Shown: positions 1-9,491, counted from the first letter of the stretch. The stretch is DNA of 42,214 nt from Sedimentisphaerales bacterium (GCA_028281535.1 JANQJS010000014.1:1-42214); one strand, 5' to 3'. Translations and numbers: made by a program. The notes: a model not told the origin generated them from the sequence alone.

Positions 1-1
1 T

Positions 2-508
2 ATTGTCTGGGGTAATACCGGCAGTAGTTCACAAATATTTGGTTCTTCTTCAGCTGTGACTGCTAATTACAGTAACATTCAGGGCGGGTTTTCCGGTACG
101 AATAATATAAATCAGGATCCTCTTTTTGTGGATGCGGATGGTGCGGATAATACGGTGGGTACGTTGGATGATGATTTGCGCTTACAGGTTTTTTCCCCTT
201 CGATTAATAGCGGTGATAATGCCGCGATACCTTCAGGGATTACAACTGATCTGGATGGTAATTCCCGTATCATCGCTGCTGTTGTAGATATGGGAGCGTA
301 TGAATTTTTAAGTCCTTGTTCTCTTGTCGGTGATATCAACTGCGATGGCATCGTTGATTCATTGGATTTGTCATTGTTGGCGGATAACTGGTTATCGACA
401 ATTGGATTTGTAAGTCATTGTATTCTTGTCGGTGATATTAACTGTGATGGCATGGTTGATCTGTTGGATGTTGCATTAATGGCAGGTAACTGGTTAGCGA
501 CCATTTAG
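2..508 (+). CDS. C-terminal end of a secreted beta-helix/dockerin-like protein (5'-truncated by window edge)
   Basis: The reading frame is open from base 2 to a TAG at 506-508, so this is the 3' end of a gene that starts outside the window; an internal GTG at 56 is not a real start. The visible protein begins with 'IVWGNTGSSSQ', continues through 'NINQDPLFVDADGADN' and 'DLDGNSR...VVDMGAYEF', and ends in two dockerin-like repeats ('GDINCDGIVD' and 'GDINCDGMVD', each followed by an 'LA.NWL' helix). These features match the last turns of each module of the large neighbour at 671-6535 almost word for word, so the two genes are tandem paralogues. Families of this kind are secreted, often polymorphic-outer-membrane-protein-like beta-helices. 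The dockerin-like pair probably binds calcium and serves anchoring or sorting; no cohesin is visible here. The ligand or substrate is unknown. Confidence 0.85.
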   Translation: MVWGNTGSSSQIFGSSSAVTANYSNIQGGFSGTNNINQDPLFVDADGADNTVGTLDDDLRLQVFSPSINSGDNAAIPSGITTDLDGNSRIIAAVVDMGAYEFLSPCSLVGDINCDGIVDSLDLSLLADNWLSTIGFVSHCILVGDINCDGMVDLLDVALMAGNWLATI

Positions 509-515
509 TTTTTGA

Positions 516-547
516 ATATAGAGATCTGTAAAGATGTAACTCTATAT
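516..547. terminator. AT-rich hairpin after the first beta-helix gene
   Basis: An 8-bp perfect inverted repeat (ATATAGAG at 516-523, CTCTATAT at 540-547) encloses a 16-nt loop, starting 8 bases after the stop codon of the upstream gene. The stem has few G-C pairs and only a short T-run (cacTTTTac) follows, so it is a weak terminator candidate at best. The rest of 548-670 is AT-rich and shows no gene. Confidence 0.3.
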
Positions 548-670
548 CACTTTTACAATGAAATGATAACCTGCAGCCCTGCTATTGAATAAGAGAAATA
601 TATTAAGGCAATATGTATATAAGTGATATTCAAATTCAAGGATATTCTCATAATAAAAGGTAGAAAACAA

Positions 671-3600
671 ATGAATATATTTATCATTAGAAAAAGTTTA
701 GTCATGCAACTGAAAGTACTTGTTTTTGTATGTTGCCTTTTTATGAATTCTCTTGTTCTGTCTGGAGCGACCATCAATGTCCCGGCAGATCAACCCACGA
801 TTCAGGCCGGGATTGACGCCGCTGCTAGCGGTGATGAAGTGGTCGTTGCTACGGGCTTCTATTTTGAAACCATCAATTTTAACGGTAAATCGATTACCGT
901 GCGTAGCTCGAGTGGTAATCCTGATGATGCGTTTATCGATGGTAGTGGTAGTGGTCCTGTTGTCACCTGTGCGAATGGTGAAAGTTCAAGTACGGTGTTG
1001 TCCGGTTTTACGATTACGGGTGGCTCTGCTATCAATGGAGGAGGTATGTATATTTCTAACAGTAGCTCTCCAACGATCACTAACTGTGTTTTTATTTATA
1101 ACTCCGCCATTAATTCAGGTGGTGGTATGTTCGTATATGATAGCGAACCATCGATTAGTAACTGTAGTTTTGTGTTTAATTCAGTTTCTGGGAGTGGTGT
1201 TTTGCCCGGTGGTGGTGGTATGTGCGTAAGGACTTCTAGCTCTGCATCGATCACTGACTGTATTTTTATTGGAAATTCCGCCAAGTATTCTGGTGGTGGT
1301 ATTTTCATAGAATGGTCTAGCTTTGTATCGATCACTAACTGTGTTTTTCGTGATAATTCAGCTACTGGCCAGCCAAATGGGCCTAATGATCTTGAGGGTA
1401 AGGGGGCTGGTATATTGTTGTTTGAAGGATCTACAGCAACAATCATTGACTCTGTTTTTACTGGTAATTCGGCTGAAAGTGAAGCTGGTGCAGTGCTCGT
1501 AGCCAATCGTTGCAATGTATCGGCAACGAACTGTGTTTTTACTGGTAATTCCGCTGCAAATGGAGGTGCTATCGTGAGCAAACCTGAGGGAACTCTTACG
1601 CTTCTCCACTGCAGCCTGAGTGGAAATTCCGCAACAGGAATACATAATACGGATGTGGGGAGCTTAATTATAGTGGGTGATGGCTCAATAACGAATAGTA
1701 TTATCTGGGGTAATATCGGCGCTACTCCTAGACTAACCGGCCCAGCTATTACGGTAAAACATACTAACATTGAGGGTGGGTATTCAGGGGGTGTGAATAT
1801 TATTGACGCGGACCCACTTTTTGCAGACCCTGATGGTGCGGATAACATATTCGGTACAGCGGATGATAATCTGCGTTTACAATTGGGTTCACCTTCGATT
1901 GATAGCGGTGATAGTACCGAGGTGCCTACGGGTCTTACAACCGATCTGGATGGCAATCCGCGTATTATCAACGGTGTTGTGGATATGGGCGCCTATGAGT
2001 CTGGTAAGGTCCATAATATCACGCAATTCGTCTCTTATGGTACCATTCAATCAGCCATTGATGCGGCAAATGGTGGTGATGTCATTAAGGTTCTTCCGGG
2101 CACTTACGCTGAAACCATCGATTTTAAAGGTAAATCGATCACGGTTCGCAGCAGTAGCGGTGATCCCAATGATACGATCATCGATGGCGGTGGTAATGGC
2201 ACTGTTGTCACCTGTACGAGTGGTGTAGACCCGAATATCTTGTTGTCTGGTTTTACGATTACGAATGGTTTTACTAACGTGGGAACCGGTGGCGGTATGC
2301 GTATCTCTGGCTGTAGTGCTACAGTGACCCACTGTGTCTTTAGTGATAATTCAACCTTTTATGAAGGTGGTGGTATCTCGATAGGCGGTACCAGTGATCT
2401 TACGCTTACCCACTGTACCCTGAGTGGTAACGAAGCCGGTAATGATGGTGGTGGTATCTTGATAAAGGGTACCAGTGATCTTACGCTTACCCACTGTACC
2501 CTGAGTAATAATAAAGCTGATACTAATGATGGTCGTAATAGTAGTGGTGGTGGCATCTCAATGGCAGGTAACGGCGTTCTTACGCTTACCCACTGTACCC
2601 TGAGTGATAATTCCGCCTATTATGGTGGTGGTGTGTATGCACAGGATTCCAGCGAACTTACTTTCACCAACTGTACCTTAAGTGGTAATTCTGCCTTTGA
2701 TAGTGGTGGTGGTATCTCAATGGCAGGTAACAGCGTTCTTACTCTTGCCAGCTGTGTTTTGAGAGGTAATTCGATAAGTCTATTTGGTGGTGGTATGTAT
2801 GCACAGGATTCCAGCGATCTTACTTTGACCAACTGTACCTTGAGTGGTAATTCGGCAGCCTTTGGTGGCGGTGTGTATATAAAGGATTCCAGTGATCTTA
2901 CTTTAACCAACTGTACCTTGAGTGGTAATTCGGCAAATAATAGGGGTAATGCCTTAAGTGCAAATGGTAGTAGTAGTAGCTTGCTTACGAATTGTATTGT
3001 CTGGGGTAATCCCGGCAGTAATTCCCAAATACACGGCTCAGGTATTACGATCAATTATAGTAACATTCAGGGTGGGTATTCCGGTACGAATAACATCAAC
3101 GCCGATCCATCGTTTGTGGATGCCAATGGTGCGGATAATCAGTCTGGTACGTTAGATGATAATTTGCGTATACGGTTGAATTCCCCTTCGATTAATAGCG
3201 GTGATAATACCGCGGTGCCTGTAGGTATTATCACCGATCTGGATGGCAACTCACGTATTGTCGACGGTGTTGTGGATATGGGTGCCTATGAGTCTGCGTA
3301 TGATAAGATCCATAATATCACGCAATTGACCGATTATAGTACCATCCAATTAGCCATTGATGATGCGAATAATGGTGATATCATTGAGGTTCTTCCGGGC
3401 ACCTATGTTGAAACCATCGATTTTAAAGGTAAATCGATCACGGTTCGCAGCAGCAGCGGTGATCCTTCTAATACGATCATTGATGGCGGCGGCAATGGCT
3501 CTGTTGTCACCTGTGTGAGTGGTGAAGACCCAAATACCCTGTTGTCCGGTTTTACGATTACGGGTGGCTCTGCTGCCGAAGGGGCAGGTATGTATATTTC

Positions 3601-6535
3601 TAACAGCAGCTATCCTGCCGTGACCCATTGTATTTTTAGTGGTAATTCCGCCTCTTTTGAAGGTGGTGGTATGTTCGTCAGCACGTCTAGCTCTGTATCG
3701 ATCACTAACTCTGTTTTTAGTGGTAATTTCGCCTATTATGGTGGTGGTGTGATTTTAAATTTTTCTAGCTCTGCCTCGATCACCCAATCTGTTTTTAGTG
3801 GTAATTTAGCCGCTATTGAAGGTGGTGGTATCTTGGTGGACAATACCAGCGATCTTATTCTTACTAATTGTACCCTGAATGGTAATTCGGATAATTTTTG
3901 GAAAGGTGGTGGCTTAAATGTAATTGGTAATAGTAGTAGCTTGCTTACGAATTGTATTGTCTGGGGTAGCAATTCCAGCGGTGCTTCACCAATAATCGGC
4001 TCAGGTATTACGATCAATCACAGTAACATTCAGGGCGGGTATTCCGGTACGAATAATATCAGCGCAAATCCTCATTTTGTGGATGCCGATGGATTGGATG
4101 ATGTGCTGGGTACGCCAGATGATAATCTACGCTTGGAGGTTACTTCGCCTTCGATTAATAGCGGTGATAATACCGCGATACCTGTAGGTATTATCACCGA
4201 TCTGGATGGCAACTCACGTATTGTCGACGGTGTTGTGGATATGGGTGCCTATGAATCTGAGGATGATAGGGTTCATAATATAACTCAAGATATCTATTAT
4301 AGTACCATCCAATTAGCTATTGATGGGGCAATGGGTGGTGATGTTATTGAAGTTCTTCCGGGTACCTATATTGAAACGTTCGATTTTAAAGGTAAATCGA
4401 TCACCGTTCGCAGCAGCAGCGGTGATCCCACAAATACGATCGTCGATGGTGGTGGTAATGGCCCCGTTGTCACCTGTGCGAGTGGTGAAGACCCAAATAC
4501 CCTGTTGTCCGGTTTGACGATTACGGGTGGCTCTGCTGGCGCAGTGGGAGGAGGTATGTATATTTTTGGCAGTAGTCCTACGGTGACCCACTGTATCTTT
4601 AGTGGTAATTCTGCTTTTAATGGTGGTGGTTTGTTCATAGGGAGTAATAGCTCTGCATCGATTACTGACTGTATTTTTAACACCAATACCGCCAGCACTA
4701 TTGGTGGTGGTGGTGCTTTGTTCATAGGGAATTCTAACTCTGTATCGGTGACCCACTGTATTTTTAGTGGTAATTCCGCCGCCAGTGGTGGTGGTTTATC
4801 CATAGGGAATTCTAACTCTACATCGGTGACCAACTGCATATTTAGCGGTAATTCAGCAGGTGGCTTTGGTGGTGCCATATACAGTTTTAGTAGTGCTTCT
4901 TCTATTACTATTATCACCAACTGTACGCTAAGTGGTAATTCAGCAAGTGCTGATGGAAGTGGAATCTTTACCGATGGTTCAGCTCATTCTTTAATCACGA
5001 ATAGTATTGTCTGGGGTAATACCGGTGGTAGTTCCCAACTTATCGGTTCAGGTATTACGGTGAATCATAGTAACATTGAGGGGGGCTGGGGTGGATCCGG
5101 TACGAATAACATCAATGCAGATCCTCTTTTTGTGGATGCCGATGGTTTGGATAATGTGTTGGGTACGTCAGATGATAATGTGCGTTTACAGGCAGGTTCG
5201 CCTTCGACTGACACAGGCGATAATACCGCGGTACCTGCGGGTGTGACAACCGACCTGGATGGTACTGTACGTATCCTCAATGGAACGGTTGATATGGGTG
5301 CCTATGAGGCCGCGGTAGAGATCGTCCGTAATATCACGCAATGGATCGTTTATGGTACAATCCAATCGGCCATTGATGATTCCAACGCGGGTGATATCAT
5401 TGAAGCCGATCCGGGAACGTATTTCGAATCGATTAACTTCAATGGTAAATCGATTACCGTTCGTAGCAGTAGCAGTGATCCCACGAATACGATCATCGAT
5501 GGTGGTGGTAATGGCTCTGTTGTTACCTGTAATAATGGTGAAGACTCAAATACCCTGTTGTCCGGTTTTACGATTACGGGTGGTTCTGCTGGCAATGGCG
5601 GCGGCATGGCTATTGTTGGCAGTAGTCCTACGGTGACCCATTGTATTTTTGCAAATAATTCAAGCGGAGGTGGCTCTGGTATGTATCTTCGCAATAGTAG
5701 TTCCAATATTACCCACTGTATCTTTAATAATAACACGTCTTCTGGATTTGGTCCTGGTATGCTTGTTAGCGATAGTAGTGTCAACGTTACCCACTGTACC
5801 TTTTATAATAACTCCACCTCTGGATTTGGTGGTGGCGTGGGTCTTCTTTCCGGTTCTGCTTCATTCACTAATTGTCTTTTTAGTGGCAATTCATCTAACC
5901 TTGGAGGTGGCGGTGCATATGCTTTCGATGGTACTCACGCTTTTACGAACTGTACCTTCAGTGGTAATGTTAACAACACCTTAGGTAGTGGTCTATACGT
6001 TTTTGAAGGGACAGGTCCTACGCCTCAGGTCTCTATTATGAACAGTATTTTCTGGGGTAATACCGGTGGTCCACAAGTCAATGGACCTTCAGCGGCTCTC
6101 GTTGTGAATCATAGTAACATTGAAGGTGGCTGGAACGGTTCCGGTGTGAATAACATCAATCAGGATCCTCTTTTTGTAGATGCCGACGGCACGGATGATG
6201 TACTCGGTACGTTGGATGATAATGTGCGTTTACAGGCGGGTTCGCCTTGTATTGATGCCGGTGATAACACCGCGGTACCTGTAGGCATTACAATCGATCT
6301 GGATGACCAATTACGTATCCTGAACCACACTGTGGATATGGGCGCCTATGAATCTCAAATCGGTTGTAATTTATTGGGTGATATCAACTGTGATGGCATT
6401 GTTGATCTATTGGATTTATCACTTTTGGCAGATCACTGGTTATCGACCACTTATATTGGTGATATCAACTCTGATGGTATTGTCGATCTATTGGATTTAT
6501 CGCTTCTGGCAGGTAACTGGTTAGCAACCATTTAA
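671..6535 (+). CDS. Giant secreted five-module beta-helix protein with C-terminal dockerin-like repeats
   Basis: This is a 1954-residue protein. ATG at 671 is preferred over an upstream in-frame start at 623 because AAAGG lies just upstream and the N-terminus then reads as a signal peptide (charged start, then 'VLVFVCCLFMNSLVLSGA'). Five homologous modules of about 320-435 residues follow. Each opens with 'TIQ.AID....GD.I.V..GTY.E.I.F.GKSITVRSSS', runs through many short glycine/serine/asparagine-rich rungs ('CxFSGNSA..GGG'), then 'IVWGN', 'DPLFVDADG', and closes with 'DLDG..RI..G.VDMGAYES'. This pattern is typical of right-handed parallel beta-helix, choice-of-anchor surface proteins. The last ~60 residues carry two dockerin-like calcium loops ('GDINCDGIVD', 'GDINSDGIVD'). 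It probably acts outside the cell or at the surface, perhaps in polysaccharide binding or adhesion. No catalytic residues are identifiable, and enzymatic activity such as lyase is possible but unsupported. Confidence 0.9.
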   Translation: MNIFIIRKSLVMQLKVLVFVCCLFMNSLVLSGATINVPADQPTIQAGIDAAASGDEVVVATGFYFETINFNGKSITVRSSSGNPDDAFIDGSGSGPVVTCANGESSSTVLSGFTITGGSAINGGGMYISNSSSPTITNCVFIYNSAINSGGGMFVYDSEPSISNCSFVFNSVSGSGVLPGGGGMCVRTSSSASITDCIFIGNSAKYSGGGIFIEWSSFVSITNCVFRDNSATGQPNGPNDLEGKGAGILLFEGSTATIIDSVFTGNSAESEAGAVLVANRCNVSATNCVFTGNSAANGGAIVSKPEGTLTLLHCSLSGNSATGIHNTDVGSLIIVGDGSITNSIIWGNIGATPRLTGPAITVKHTNIEGGYSGGVNIIDADPLFADPDGADNIFGTADDNLRLQLGSPSIDSGDSTEVPTGLTTDLDGNPRIINGVVDMGAYESGKVHNITQFVSYGTIQSAIDAANGGDVIKVLPGTYAETIDFKGKSITVRSSSGDPNDTIIDGGGNGTVVTCTSGVDPNILLSGFTITNGFTNVGTGGGMRISGCSATVTHCVFSDNSTFYEGGGISIGGTSDLTLTHCTLSGNEAGNDGGGILIKGTSDLTLTHCTLSNNKADTNDGRNSSGGGISMAGNGVLTLTHCTLSDNSAYYGGGVYAQDSSELTFTNCTLSGNSAFDSGGGISMAGNSVLTLASCVLRGNSISLFGGGMYAQDSSDLTLTNCTLSGNSAAFGGGVYIKDSSDLTLTNCTLSGNSANNRGNALSANGSSSSLLTNCIVWGNPGSNSQIHGSGITINYSNIQGGYSGTNNINADPSFVDANGADNQSGTLDDNLRIRLNSPSINSGDNTAVPVGIITDLDGNSRIVDGVVDMGAYESAYDKIHNITQLTDYSTIQLAIDDANNGDIIEVLPGTYVETIDFKGKSITVRSSSGDPSNTIIDGGGNGSVVTCVSGEDPNTLLSGFTITGGSAAEGAGMYISNSSYPAVTHCIFSGNSASFEGGGMFVSTSSSVSITNSVFSGNFAYYGGGVILNFSSSASITQSVFSGNLAAIEGGGILVDNTSDLILTNCTLNGNSDNFWKGGGLNVIGNSSSLLTNCIVWGSNSSGASPIIGSGITINHSNIQGGYSGTNNISANPHFVDADGLDDVLGTPDDNLRLEVTSPSINSGDNTAIPVGIITDLDGNSRIVDGVVDMGAYESEDDRVHNITQDIYYSTIQLAIDGAMGGDVIEVLPGTYIETFDFKGKSITVRSSSGDPTNTIVDGGGNGPVVTCASGEDPNTLLSGLTITGGSAGAVGGGMYIFGSSPTVTHCIFSGNSAFNGGGLFIGSNSSASITDCIFNTNTASTIGGGGALFIGNSNSVSVTHCIFSGNSAASGGGLSIGNSNSTSVTNCIFSGNSAGGFGGAIYSFSSASSITIITNCTLSGNSASADGSGIFTDGSAHSLITNSIVWGNTGGSSQLIGSGITVNHSNIEGGWGGSGTNNINADPLFVDADGLDNVLGTSDDNVRLQAGSPSTDTGDNTAVPAGVTTDLDGTVRILNGTVDMGAYEAAVEIVRNITQWIVYGTIQSAIDDSNAGDIIEADPGTYFESINFNGKSITVRSSSSDPTNTIIDGGGNGSVVTCNNGEDSNTLLSGFTITGGSAGNGGGMAIVGSSPTVTHCIFANNSSGGGSGMYLRNSSSNITHCIFNNNTSSGFGPGMLVSDSSVNVTHCTFYNNSTSGFGGGVGLLSGSASFTNCLFSGNSSNLGGGGAYAFDGTHAFTNCTFSGNVNNTLGSGLYVFEGTGPTPQVSIMNSIFWGNTGGPQVNGPSAALVVNHSNIEGGWNGSGVNNINQDPLFVDADGTDDVLGTLDDNVRLQAGSPCIDAGDNTAVPVGITIDLDDQLRILNHTVDMGAYESQIGCNLLGDINCDGIVDLLDLSLLADHWLSTTYIGDINSDGIVDLLDLSLLAGNWLATI
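770..6356 (+). repeat. Five tandem intragenic modules in the beta-helix gene
   Basis: Modules begin near 770, 2009, 3308, 4271 and 5324. The boundary is marked by a recurring 'H/RNITQ' segment after 'MGAYES'. DNA similarity between modules is high in the framing parts (for example the coding stretch for 'GKSITVRSSSGDP' recurs almost unchanged), while the rung-rich centres differ in length. The pattern suggests growth by unequal recombination, with the upstream partial gene as a further copy. Confidence 0.85.
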
Positions 6536-6580
6536 TGTTTAAATAAAAAAGATTATGGCTTCGAGTTTTGGCAATGGTAG

Positions 6581-6603
6581 GGTGGGCAGAGTTTCCGCCC
6601 ACC
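6581..6603. terminator. GC-rich hairpin between convergent genes
   Basis: GGTGGGC (6581-6587) and GCCCACC (6597-6603) form a perfect 7-bp GC-rich stem with a 9-nt loop, 46 bases after the beta-helix stop and 30 bases before the stop of the convergent oxidoreductase. There is no good T-run on either side, so it may be a factor-assisted bidirectional terminator or a dispersed palindromic element rather than a classical intrinsic terminator. Confidence 0.45.
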
Positions 6604-6632
6604 GTTTAAGCTGATACATCTATTTTCATGTG

Positions 6633-8078
6633 TCATAATAATGCCGGAATCGTAAATGGCTTTCGATATTTTGGTTTGCAAATCGTACGTGCCATTTCTA
6701 AGTTGCCATTGTCGACCTTTTTAATGGTTTGGAATTTTTGGTCTACATGAATCCAGGATCCTAATTGTAGAGGTGTTTTTTCTAAATTGATTTTATTGGC
6801 AGCCAAATGTTTTTCTAATCTACTTAAAGCATCTAAAGATATTTCATTTCCTTGCAATGCATCGCGGCACGTGGCAACATCAGCCGTCTCGCCAACACGA
6901 TAAGAAACATTGCCCAGATGGCAACAGGATGTACTCAGATGGCCTTCGTTAATATCTGCATTTAATAATTTGACGTTTTTATTTCGCATTGCATCAATGA
7001 AATTCTGTTGGTGCTTTCCGCCACCATCACCTGCAAATTGTTTTAGCTTTTTCCCTTTCTTGTCATAAGCCCATCCGCCACCATAGCTGCCAACATAGTA
7101 ACCTTCTTCGCATTGAATAACATGCCCTTCATTTGTACCCATAAAATGATCCATTGAGTCAAGACCTTTGCGTCGAGGTAAATTTCTGTTTTCGATAATG
7201 ATGGGAACCTTAGGGTAATTTAAGACCGTCATCTGCGTGTTTGCTGTGTCGCCTGCATCGTTGAATCCAAAACGTCCGCCAAGACTAATCACACTAGGTG
7301 GAAGGGTATCATACCCAGCGATCGCTCGGGAGATATCGACCTGGTGAATACCGATATTACCTGAATCGCCATTGCCTGTATCCCATTTCCAATGCCAGTC
7401 ATAGTGAAAACGTTCTCTTTCTAAAGGTCGCTTTTCGGCTGGGCCGCACCAGTAATCATAATCAAACCATGCTGGATAATAGGGCTTTCGCTTTCCGATC
7501 CCTTCGCGATAGCGATACATGATACTGTTGACCTGTTTAATTTCACCCAGCTGACCTGAATGGATGTATTTGATGACTCTTTGAAAACCTTCATCCGATC
7601 TGGTTTGTGTACCGGCCTGAACAATTCGTCCATATTTGCGAGCCGCGGCCACCATTTGTTGGCCCTCCCATATATTGTGTGATACAGGTTTTTCAACATA
7701 GACATCTTTACCCGCTTGGCAAGCCCATATTGCTTGTAGAGCATGCCAATGATTTGCACTGGCAATGACAACGGCGTCGACATCCTTTCGGTCCATGATC
7801 TCTCTGGCATCGGTCGTTGCAAACACGCTTTCGTTACGTTTCTTAAAATTATTGACCTCTTTGCTTAGGATGCGAGGGTCTATATCACAGATCGCCGTTA
7901 CGCGCACGCCCTTAAGTTCTCTAAAAACATCAATATGTTGTTTGCCCTTAGAGTTAAAACCGATGACAGCAATACGAATATCATTATTTGCACCTAAAAC
8001 CTTAGCGTAAGGCGCAAGGACTGACATTGTTCCTACGAGAGATGTCTTTAAAAACGAACGACGTGTAGTTTTACTCAT
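6633..8078 (-). CDS. Gfo/Idh/MocA-family oxidoreductase with Tat signal
   Basis: A 481-residue predicted NAD(P)-dependent oxidoreductase acting on a sugar or polyol, exported by the twin-arginine route. The start at 8078 is chosen over a longer in-frame ORF reaching 8177, because AAAGGG precedes this ATG and the N-terminus becomes a Tat signal ('TRRSFLK' at residues 5-11, then a hydrophobic stretch). The Rossmann segment 'IRIAVIGFNSKG' lies near residues 34-45 and the family hallmark 'VEKP' at 128-131. A conserved histidine segment ('NIGIHQVD') lies near residues 241-248. The C-terminal half resembles the planctomycetal Gfo/Idh/MocA subgroup often found with sugar catabolism. The substrate cannot be named. 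It is monocistronic here, convergent with the beta-helix gene. A 20-bp palindrome lies in its leader. Confidence 0.9.
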   Translation of the reverse strand: MSKTTRRSFLKTSLVGTMSVLAPYAKVLGANNDIRIAVIGFNSKGKQHIDVFRELKGVRVTAICDIDPRILSKEVNNFKKRNESVFATTDAREIMDRKDVDAVVIASANHWHALQAIWACQAGKDVYVEKPVSHNIWEGQQMVAAARKYGRIVQAGTQTRSDEGFQRVIKYIHSGQLGEIKQVNSIMYRYREGIGKRKPYYPAWFDYDYWCGPAEKRPLERERFHYDWHWKWDTGNGDSGNIGIHQVDISRAIAGYDTLPPSVISLGGRFGFNDAGDTANTQMTVLNYPKVPIIIENRNLPRRKGLDSMDHFMGTNEGHVIQCEEGYYVGSYGGGWAYDKKGKKLKQFAGDGGGKHQQNFIDAMRNKNVKLLNADINEGHLSTSCCHLGNVSYRVGETADVATCRDALQGNEISLDALSRLEKHLAANKINLEKTPLQLGSWIHVDQKFQTIKKVDNGNLEMARTICKPKYRKPFTIPALL

Positions 8079-8141
8079 AATAAGACCCTTTATTGTTAGT
8101 GATATAATTACTAATTTTTTAGATCGCGTTATGTCTATTCT

Positions 8142-8161
8142 AAAAGCAACTAATTGCTTTT
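8142..8161. promoter_or_regulatory. 20-bp palindrome upstream of the Gfo/Idh/MocA gene
   Basis: AAAAGCAA (8142-8149) and TTGCTTTT (8154-8161) are perfect complements separated by CTAA. The site lies 63-83 bases upstream of the start codon at 8078. It could be an operator for a dimeric regulator or a leader hairpin. No clear -35/-10 pair overlaps it. Confidence 0.4.
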
Positions 8162-8779
8162 GCTTCAGTAGTGGCACTAAATATATTTATCAATTTATTT
8201 TTGACCCACTTAGCAAATATTTTTGCGAATAGGCAAACACGTTATCAATACGCGCAATTATACACACTATGAGTTTTATTATCTTTTTTAAGGGTAAGCA
8301 ATGAATGATGTGTGCCAGTTTCTCGGCGGTTAAACCCTTACCAACACGACACTAGTTTTTTGGAGAATACATTAGTTCATCATCCAATGACAATGATACC
8401 AAAATACTATTAGGATTCCAATGTTATTTTTTTTACCCTTCGCTTTGTTTTTAGCCACAAGAAATCACAGATAATATATCCAATTCAGAAAGGTTAGAAT
8501 TCAGGTTGGTCCAGACAACGTCAAAACTCATTATTATCACCAAAAATGTGAGTAGTCATGCCAGATGGAATCGAGTAGATAAGTGTTCTTGATATTTCTT
8601 AAATAGGTAGATTGCACGCTTCGTTGGGTTTAAAGTCATAAAACGTTGTTATTACAATCAAATTATTTACTTATGATCAAAAAAATGTCAAATGAACAAT
8701 TTGTTTGGAGTTTCGTAAGATAACAGGTGCAACAATAGGTGTTGAACGAAGTATTTTTGTAGCCGATTACAATAATGAG
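8162..8779. other. Long non-coding stretch, no gene seen
   Basis: About 620 bases between divergent genes, with stops in all frames and no ORF with a plausible start and ribosome-binding site. A loose inverted repeat (TAAGGGT near 8290 and ACCCTTA near 8335, ~40-nt loop) is the only structure noticed. The stretch is AT-rich, and I see no tRNA, transposon end or degraded gene I can identify. Confidence 0.5.
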
Positions 8780-8807
8780 TTGACTTAATTTGGAACTAAA
8801 TTAAAAT
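8780..8807 (+). promoter_or_regulatory. Promoter with spacer palindrome for the nitroreductase gene
   Basis: TTGACT (8780-8785), a 16-bp spacer, and TAAAAT (8802-8807) match sigma-70-type boxes at 5/6 each. The spacer contains a 7-bp inverted repeat, TTAATTT (8785-8791) and AAATTAA (8798-8804), which also covers the -10 box. A repressor or a redox/drug-sensing regulator bound there would block the promoter. The predicted leader is about 55 nt. Confidence 0.6.
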
Positions 8808-8870
8808 CTTGGCTCATTCAATTCATGTAGTATTACTAACTGAATATAACCGCTATATAGGAATTTAAAC

Positions 8871-9476
8871 ATGGAAACCATAGATGCGATTTACCAACGT
8901 CGGTCAGTCAAACATTTTGACCCAAATCATCAGATGACTCAAGAGGAAGAAACGAAGCTTTTTGAGGCAGCCATTCAAGCCCCAACCAGTTTTAATATTC
9001 AACATTGGCGTTTTGTCGTTCTTCGAGATAAAGAATTGCGTCAAAAAATTCGCACGGAATTCGGTAATGACCAAGCTCAAATGACCGATGCATCCCTCTT
9101 GATTTTATTCACTGCCGATGTTCAAGCTTGGACCAAAGAGCCACATCGCTACTGGCAAAATGCTCCTAAAGAAGTTGCCGATCTGCTCGTCGGTTGGATG
9201 GGCCCTTTCCACGAGGGTCGCGAATGGCTCCAACGTGACGAAGCGCAAAGATCCATCGGGATGGTCATGCAAACCGTCATGCTCGCGGCCAAAGATTTAG
9301 GCTACGATTCCTGTCCGATGATCGGCTTCGATATTGATAAAGTTGCCGAACTGATTAATCTGCCCGAAGATCATGTAATGGGCCCGATGGTTGCCGTCGG
9401 CAAAGGTACGAAAGACTCATGGCCAAAACCGGGTCAACTGCCACTTAGCGAATTAGTTTTTGATAATAGTTTTTAA
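8871..9476 (+). CDS. Nitroreductase-family FMN oxidoreductase
   Basis: A 201-residue protein of usual length for the nitroreductase family, which are FMN-dependent, usually dimeric cytosolic NAD(P)H oxidoreductases acting on nitro compounds, quinones or similar. The N-terminus 'IYQRRSVKHF' is the typical FMN-phosphate-binding start, followed by 'APTSFNIQHWRFVV', the usual flavin-contact region near residues 38-51. The C-terminal part carries 'LGYDSCPMIGFD' and 'MVAVGKG', also family features. ATG at 8871 is preceded by AGGA at 8858-8861. A GNAT acetyltransferase begins 15 bases after the stop and is probably cotranscribed. The promoter with an operator-like palindrome suggests inducible expression. 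The specific substrate cannot be told. Confidence 0.88.
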   Translation: METIDAIYQRRSVKHFDPNHQMTQEEETKLFEAAIQAPTSFNIQHWRFVVLRDKELRQKIRTEFGNDQAQMTDASLLILFTADVQAWTKEPHRYWQNAPKEVADLLVGWMGPFHEGREWLQRDEAQRSIGMVMQTVMLAAKDLGYDSCPMIGFDIDKVAELINLPEDHVMGPMVAVGKGTKDSWPKPGQLPLSELVFDNSF

Positions 9477-9491
9477 TGATTGATTGACTAA

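Noticed and set aside
1096-1971. Long open frame antisense to the beta-helix gene
   Set aside because: It mirrors the low-complexity repeats of the real gene, has no ribosome-binding site or recognisable protein content, and similar antisense frames recur in each module.
770-6356. Regular repeats considered as a CRISPR array
   Set aside because: Repeats are in-frame coding modules of about 1 kb and short glycine-rich rungs, not short identical repeats with unique spacers.
8290-8342. Inverted repeat TAAGGGT/ACCCTTA with ~40-base loop
   Set aside because: Seven base pairs with a long loop are expected by chance in AT-rich DNA.
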